A stretch of 64,000 nucleotides of DNA from Paenibacillus sp. AN1007 (GTDB lineage Bacteria; Bacillota; Bacilli; Paenibacillales; Paenibacillaceae): NCBI RefSeq assembly GCF_040702995.1, contig NZ_CP159992.1:3001501-3065500 (forward strand), given 5' to 3'. The position numbers and the translations under genes are program-made. Under the pieces are notes generated by a model. It saw nothing but the letters and a program-made list of their open reading frames with translations, had not been told where the DNA came from and did no database searches. The first letter of the stretch is position 1. Each line of letters opens with the position of its first letter. Shown piece after piece: positions 62,101 through 64,000 of the stretch.

Positions 62101-64000
62101 GTGTTTGCTGTTTTAACAAGAGCAATCTGCGGCTGTATGACAGGGGTCTGGGTTGTATTCGAAGATGATGATCCCGAAAATGAACCGGAAGTAAAGCTGA
62201 CCGTCGACTGATTGTTAATCTGGGAAGGAATCGGCATAGTTATCCTCACCTCAAAAGTTACGGTTACTTCAGCTCCCGGGGCCAAAGTACCGATTGGAAT
62301 GCCGGCGGTCGGATTGGAGAGCGGTGATGCAGTGCCGTTCACCAGGACACTTCCGGGTATAAATGGGGTGTTCGAAGGCAGTGAATCAATAAATATGACA
62401 TTGTTGACCGCGACTGTTCCGTTATTTCGAATCAAAGAAGTATAACGGATTACATCCCCGACCACCCCATAATCAGCATTATCACTTTTAACGATGCTGA
62501 CATTGGGCAGGGATACAGGGATCGCGACCGTATTGGATGAAACAAAACCTGCAATGACCCTTCCGCTTGGTAGCGTGTAGCTGTATGAGGCAGCAGCTTG
62601 GTTAATCAACTGTCTTGGATCTGGCAGACTTGTAACAGTTGCAAGGAAAGACACCGTCACAGATGCTCCGGCAGCCAAGGACCCGAGACTGATTCCCGAA
62701 TTGGGACTTACCCCCGGAGCCGGGTTTCCATTAATCAAGACACTGTTTGTAACAAATACAGCTCCTGCAGGAACAGGATCGGTCAATGTAACCAATGCCG
62801 TAATATTACCTGTGTTGGTGAGTTGAACATTGTAATTAAATGTGTCTCCGACAGTCAGACTCGATGTACTCGCGGACTTCAATGCTTGAATGACCGGTTG
62901 GTAGATGGGGGTGTTCACCGTCACCGATGAAGACACACCGTTGAAACTGCCGGAAGTAAAAGCAGCGCTTGCCCTGTTGCTCACTACACCTGATGCTGGA
63001 ACAGCAGTGACCCGCGTCTGATAAGTTACCGTGACACTGGAGGAATTGCTCAAGGTCCCCAGGGCGATGCCTGCGACCGGACTGGCATTACTCTGCACCA
63101 CTCCGCCCACTGTGACCGTCCCCGCTATGAATTCAGATCCTGATGATGGTGTGTCGGAGAGCACCAGATTTTGCACAGCACCCCCGCCGGCATTTGTGAT
63201 GACTACCCTGTACGTGAGTGCATCTCCGACTGTGCCATCTGTCGTGTTGACCGTTTTGGATACAGTAATATTGGGCGCGGAAGCAGGGATGCGAATGATA
63301 TTGGAAACCGAGCTGCCGGATAAATTCCGCCCGCTTGGAAGCTGATAGGTGTATGCGGCAGTCCCCTGATTCTCTAATACAGGTGGAGAAGGAATTGTAG
63401 TCAGAGTGGCTCGGAATATAACGGTTGCGCTTCCTCCGGGCGCAATACTTCCCAGTGTAATCCCGGTCAAAGGACTCGTTCCTGGTCTTGGAGTGCCATT
63501 AACGGTTACCGAATCAGGTACAAAAGTCAGACCCGCAGGAATGGTATCTGTCACATTGACTTGTGCAGCAAGATTTCCGGTATTGCTGACCACGAGTGTG
63601 TAGGCAAGCTGATCCCCCTGTGTTGCGTTGGTTTGGCTTGCCGATTTCACAATGTTAATCACAGGCTGGTACACAGGTGTTGTTACTGCGTTAGAGTTCG
63701 AAATGCCCGTGAATGCTCCGGAACTGTACGAGACCGAGGCTCGGTTAAGCAGCGAGCCTCCCGCTGGTAGAGACTGCACACTGACCTGAAACGTCACCGC
63801 TGCGGAGGTCCCGGCATTGATGGTTCCCAGCGCAATTCCACTTGCCGGATTAGCTGAGGGTACACTTGTACCCCGAACCGTTACGCTTCCAGGCACAAAA
63901 CTCAGCCCTGACGGAAGACTATCCGTCAGAATTACACTGCTGATCGGTTGTATGCCTCCGTTCGTTGTGACCACCGAATACGTAAAGGTCTCTCCAACTG
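59160..64000 (-). CDS. Giant DUF11 repeat surface protein, 5' end off window
   Basis: About 1,610 residues visible, open to the right edge. It contains 12 full DUF11 repeats plus a partial one, in strict alternation of two types: type A (about 125 aa, e.g. VSVVKSTASTAATVGD ... FTSGTFSG...SNTV.TPV) and type B (about 130 aa, e.g. AQKTASTQNATVGD ... LPDGR...SN.LTIPVSAPN). The A+B unit repeats every 765 bp or so. Each repeat has the pattern TVGD.V.Y.I.VTN.G, then a P.G..FV.GSV.VNG motif. Such Ser/Thr/Val-rich tandem Ig-like arrays form long extracellular stalks. The reading frame stops within the last A repeat after NVEVVVI, and the domain continues in the next frame. Confidence 0.88.
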   Translation of the reverse strand, partial: VGETFTYSVVTTNGGIQPISSVILTDSLPSGLSFVPGSVTVRGTSVPSANPASGIALGTINAGTSAAVTFQVSVQSLPAGGSLLNRASVSYSSGAFTGISNSNAVTTPVYQPVINIVKSASQTNATQGDQLAYTLVVSNTGNLAAQVNVTDTIPAGLTFVPDSVTVNGTPRPGTSPLTGITLGSIAPGGSATVIFRATLTTIPSPPVLENQGTAAYTYQLPSGRNLSGSSVSNIIRIPASAPNITVSKTVNTTDGTVGDALTYRVVITNAGGGAVQNLVLSDTPSSGSEFIAGTVTVGGVVQSNASPVAGIALGTLSNSSSVTVTYQTRVTAVPASGVVSNRASAAFTSGSFNGVSSSVTVNTPIYQPVIQALKSASTSSLTVGDTFNYNVQLTNTGNITALVTLTDPVPAGAVFVTNSVLINGNPAPGVSPNSGISLGSLAAGASVTVSFLATVTSLPDPRQLINQAAASYSYTLPSGRVIAGFVSSNTVAIPVSLPNVSIVKSDNADYGVVGDVIRYTSLIRNNGTVAVNNVIFIDSLPSNTPFIPGSVLVNGTASPLSNPTAGIPIGTLAPGAEVTVTFEVRITMPIPSQINNQSTVSFTSGSFSGSSSSNTTQTPVIQPQIALVKTANTINATVGDTVVYTITVSNAGNLQANVTVTDTIPAATTFVPNSVVVSGVPQPGVTPGTGIPVGTVAAGGTAVVTFAVVVDSLPSPQQLSNFASSTFTFTPPDGRTLTGTATSNTLTFPVSSPNVSVVKSTASTAATVGDTVVYSVLVTNSGIAPVNSVQFSDPIPSGASFVSGSVTVNGVSQPAASPSGGIPLGTLAPGGTAAVTFSIIVNDIPPNNQLSNRSTITFTSGTFSGTTFSNTVLTPVFQPVLTAQKTASTQNATVGDTVSYTISVSNQGNFGAQINLTDNLPAGTALVPNSVIVNGQPLPAASPAAGIPAGTVAAGATTTITFSVVIETLPSPQQLVNQASVALSFTLPDGRSITRSVLSNVLTIPVSAPDVAVVKSTTSTAASVGDIVTYSIAVTNNGIANVSNVIFTDALPASTVLAPSGVFVDGVLRPNANPSTGITLGSIAPGATVTVVFSVRVTSLPSSAALNNQSTVSFTSGAFSATTFSNTVSTPVYQPILAAVKTGDQAIATVGDTVIYSIAVTNTGNYGASVTLTDTIPAGTEFVPNSVIINGASAPGVDPASGISLGVVSTTTIVTFSIVITTLPVSQSITNQASAAYTYTLPDGRTLGGSITSNALIIQVSAPNVTVVKTTTSTDAVVGDTIVYEMVVTNSGIDPVNNIVLTDPIDPATTFVTGSVLVNGTPRASANPALGIALGTLAPGESIAVSYAVRVNSLPTPPQVSSQSSVSFTSGVFSGAAYSNTIVTPIYQPIITVAKTASTSNATIGDDIVYSFTINNSGNLVANLTLTDNIPAGAVLLPNSVLIDGIPQPGANPEAGIVVGSIPPGGSVNVTVTLGVTVDSLPQNQQLSNQAVANYTFSPPDGRVLTGTVSSNVLIIPVSAPNVVVVKSTSAIDAVVGDVITYTVVVTNSGIETVNNVVMVDPVPAGTVFVPGSVVVNGVARPTGNPNTGITLGSIAAGASTTVTFNVEVVVI

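Noticed and set aside
1..64000. CRISPR array, tRNA, rRNA or phage genes
   Set aside because: No regularly spaced short repeats, no cloverleaf with acceptor/TTC arms and no integrase or structural phage genes were noticed on reading; a tRNAscan or CRISPR search could not be run.

Overview
The window looks like chromosomal DNA of a Paenibacillus-type, spore-forming, low-to-moderate-GC Firmicute. Signs are strong Shine-Dalgarno sequences (AAAGGAGG class), frequent GTG/TTG starts, an SLH-domain surface protein, a YjcZ sporulation peptide, a YolD-like protein, a BceRS-BceAB type detoxification module and a complete des-desK-desR cold-sensing locus. No rRNA, tRNA or CRISPR array was recognised. Most genes lie on the minus strand; the right edge cuts a very large repeat gene and the left edge cuts an aminopeptidase.

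Layout. 1-6.2 kb: M29 aminopeptidase (3' end off the window), acyl-CoA synthetase, cupin, aldo-keto reductase, a frameshifted AraC regulator, Asp23 protein. 6.3-12.3 kb: AI-2E family permease and a BceRS-BceAB type module, with a perfect TNACA-N4-TGTAA box between the kinase and transporter genes. 12.3-18.3 kb: NagZ lipoprotein, Old Yellow Enzyme whose stop codon is completed by a 159-bp foldback element, a secreted propeller-like protein, and 2,3-butanediol dehydrogenase divergent from a LacI repressor with matching operators. 19.8-25.9 kb: SRPBCC protein and TetR regulator divergent from an MFS exporter, an HD-GYP phosphodiesterase, a UbiD-family decarboxylase.

26.1-29.2 kb holds a dockerin protein followed by a cohesin-SLH protein: the two halves of a cellulosome-style attachment in what looks like one operon. 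29.4-35.2 kb: MtaD-type deaminase, a small conserved protein, a saccharopine-dehydrogenase-like enzyme coupled to a methyltransferase and divergent from a LuxR regulator, and an MBL hydrolase resembling those of trans-AT polyketide clusters. 35.6-42.9 kb: lipoprotein YidC, a DUF4173 membrane protein, an SgrR-like regulator, a PadR regulator coupled to a SEDS (FtsW/RodA-like) protein with a permease-prefix domain, and a P-loop kinase. 43-49.4 kb: a foldback repeat, then an apparent sugar-use cassette (ROK repressor, ROK kinase, MFS permease, predicted alpha-barrel protein).

49.7-57.4 kb: YitT protein, the des/desK/desR locus (with a terminator after des and an apparent AUC start for desK), a lipoprotein, a polysaccharide deacetylase, ferritin, YjcZ and YolD-like proteins. 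57.4-64 kb: two overlapping open frames built of DUF11 repeats; a single repeat domain is split across the junction, so they look like one giant surface protein broken (or recoded) at an ATGA overlap. The most interesting items are the cohesin/dockerin pair, the split DUF11 giant, the noncanonical desK start, the element-derived stop codon, and the PadR-SEDS module.
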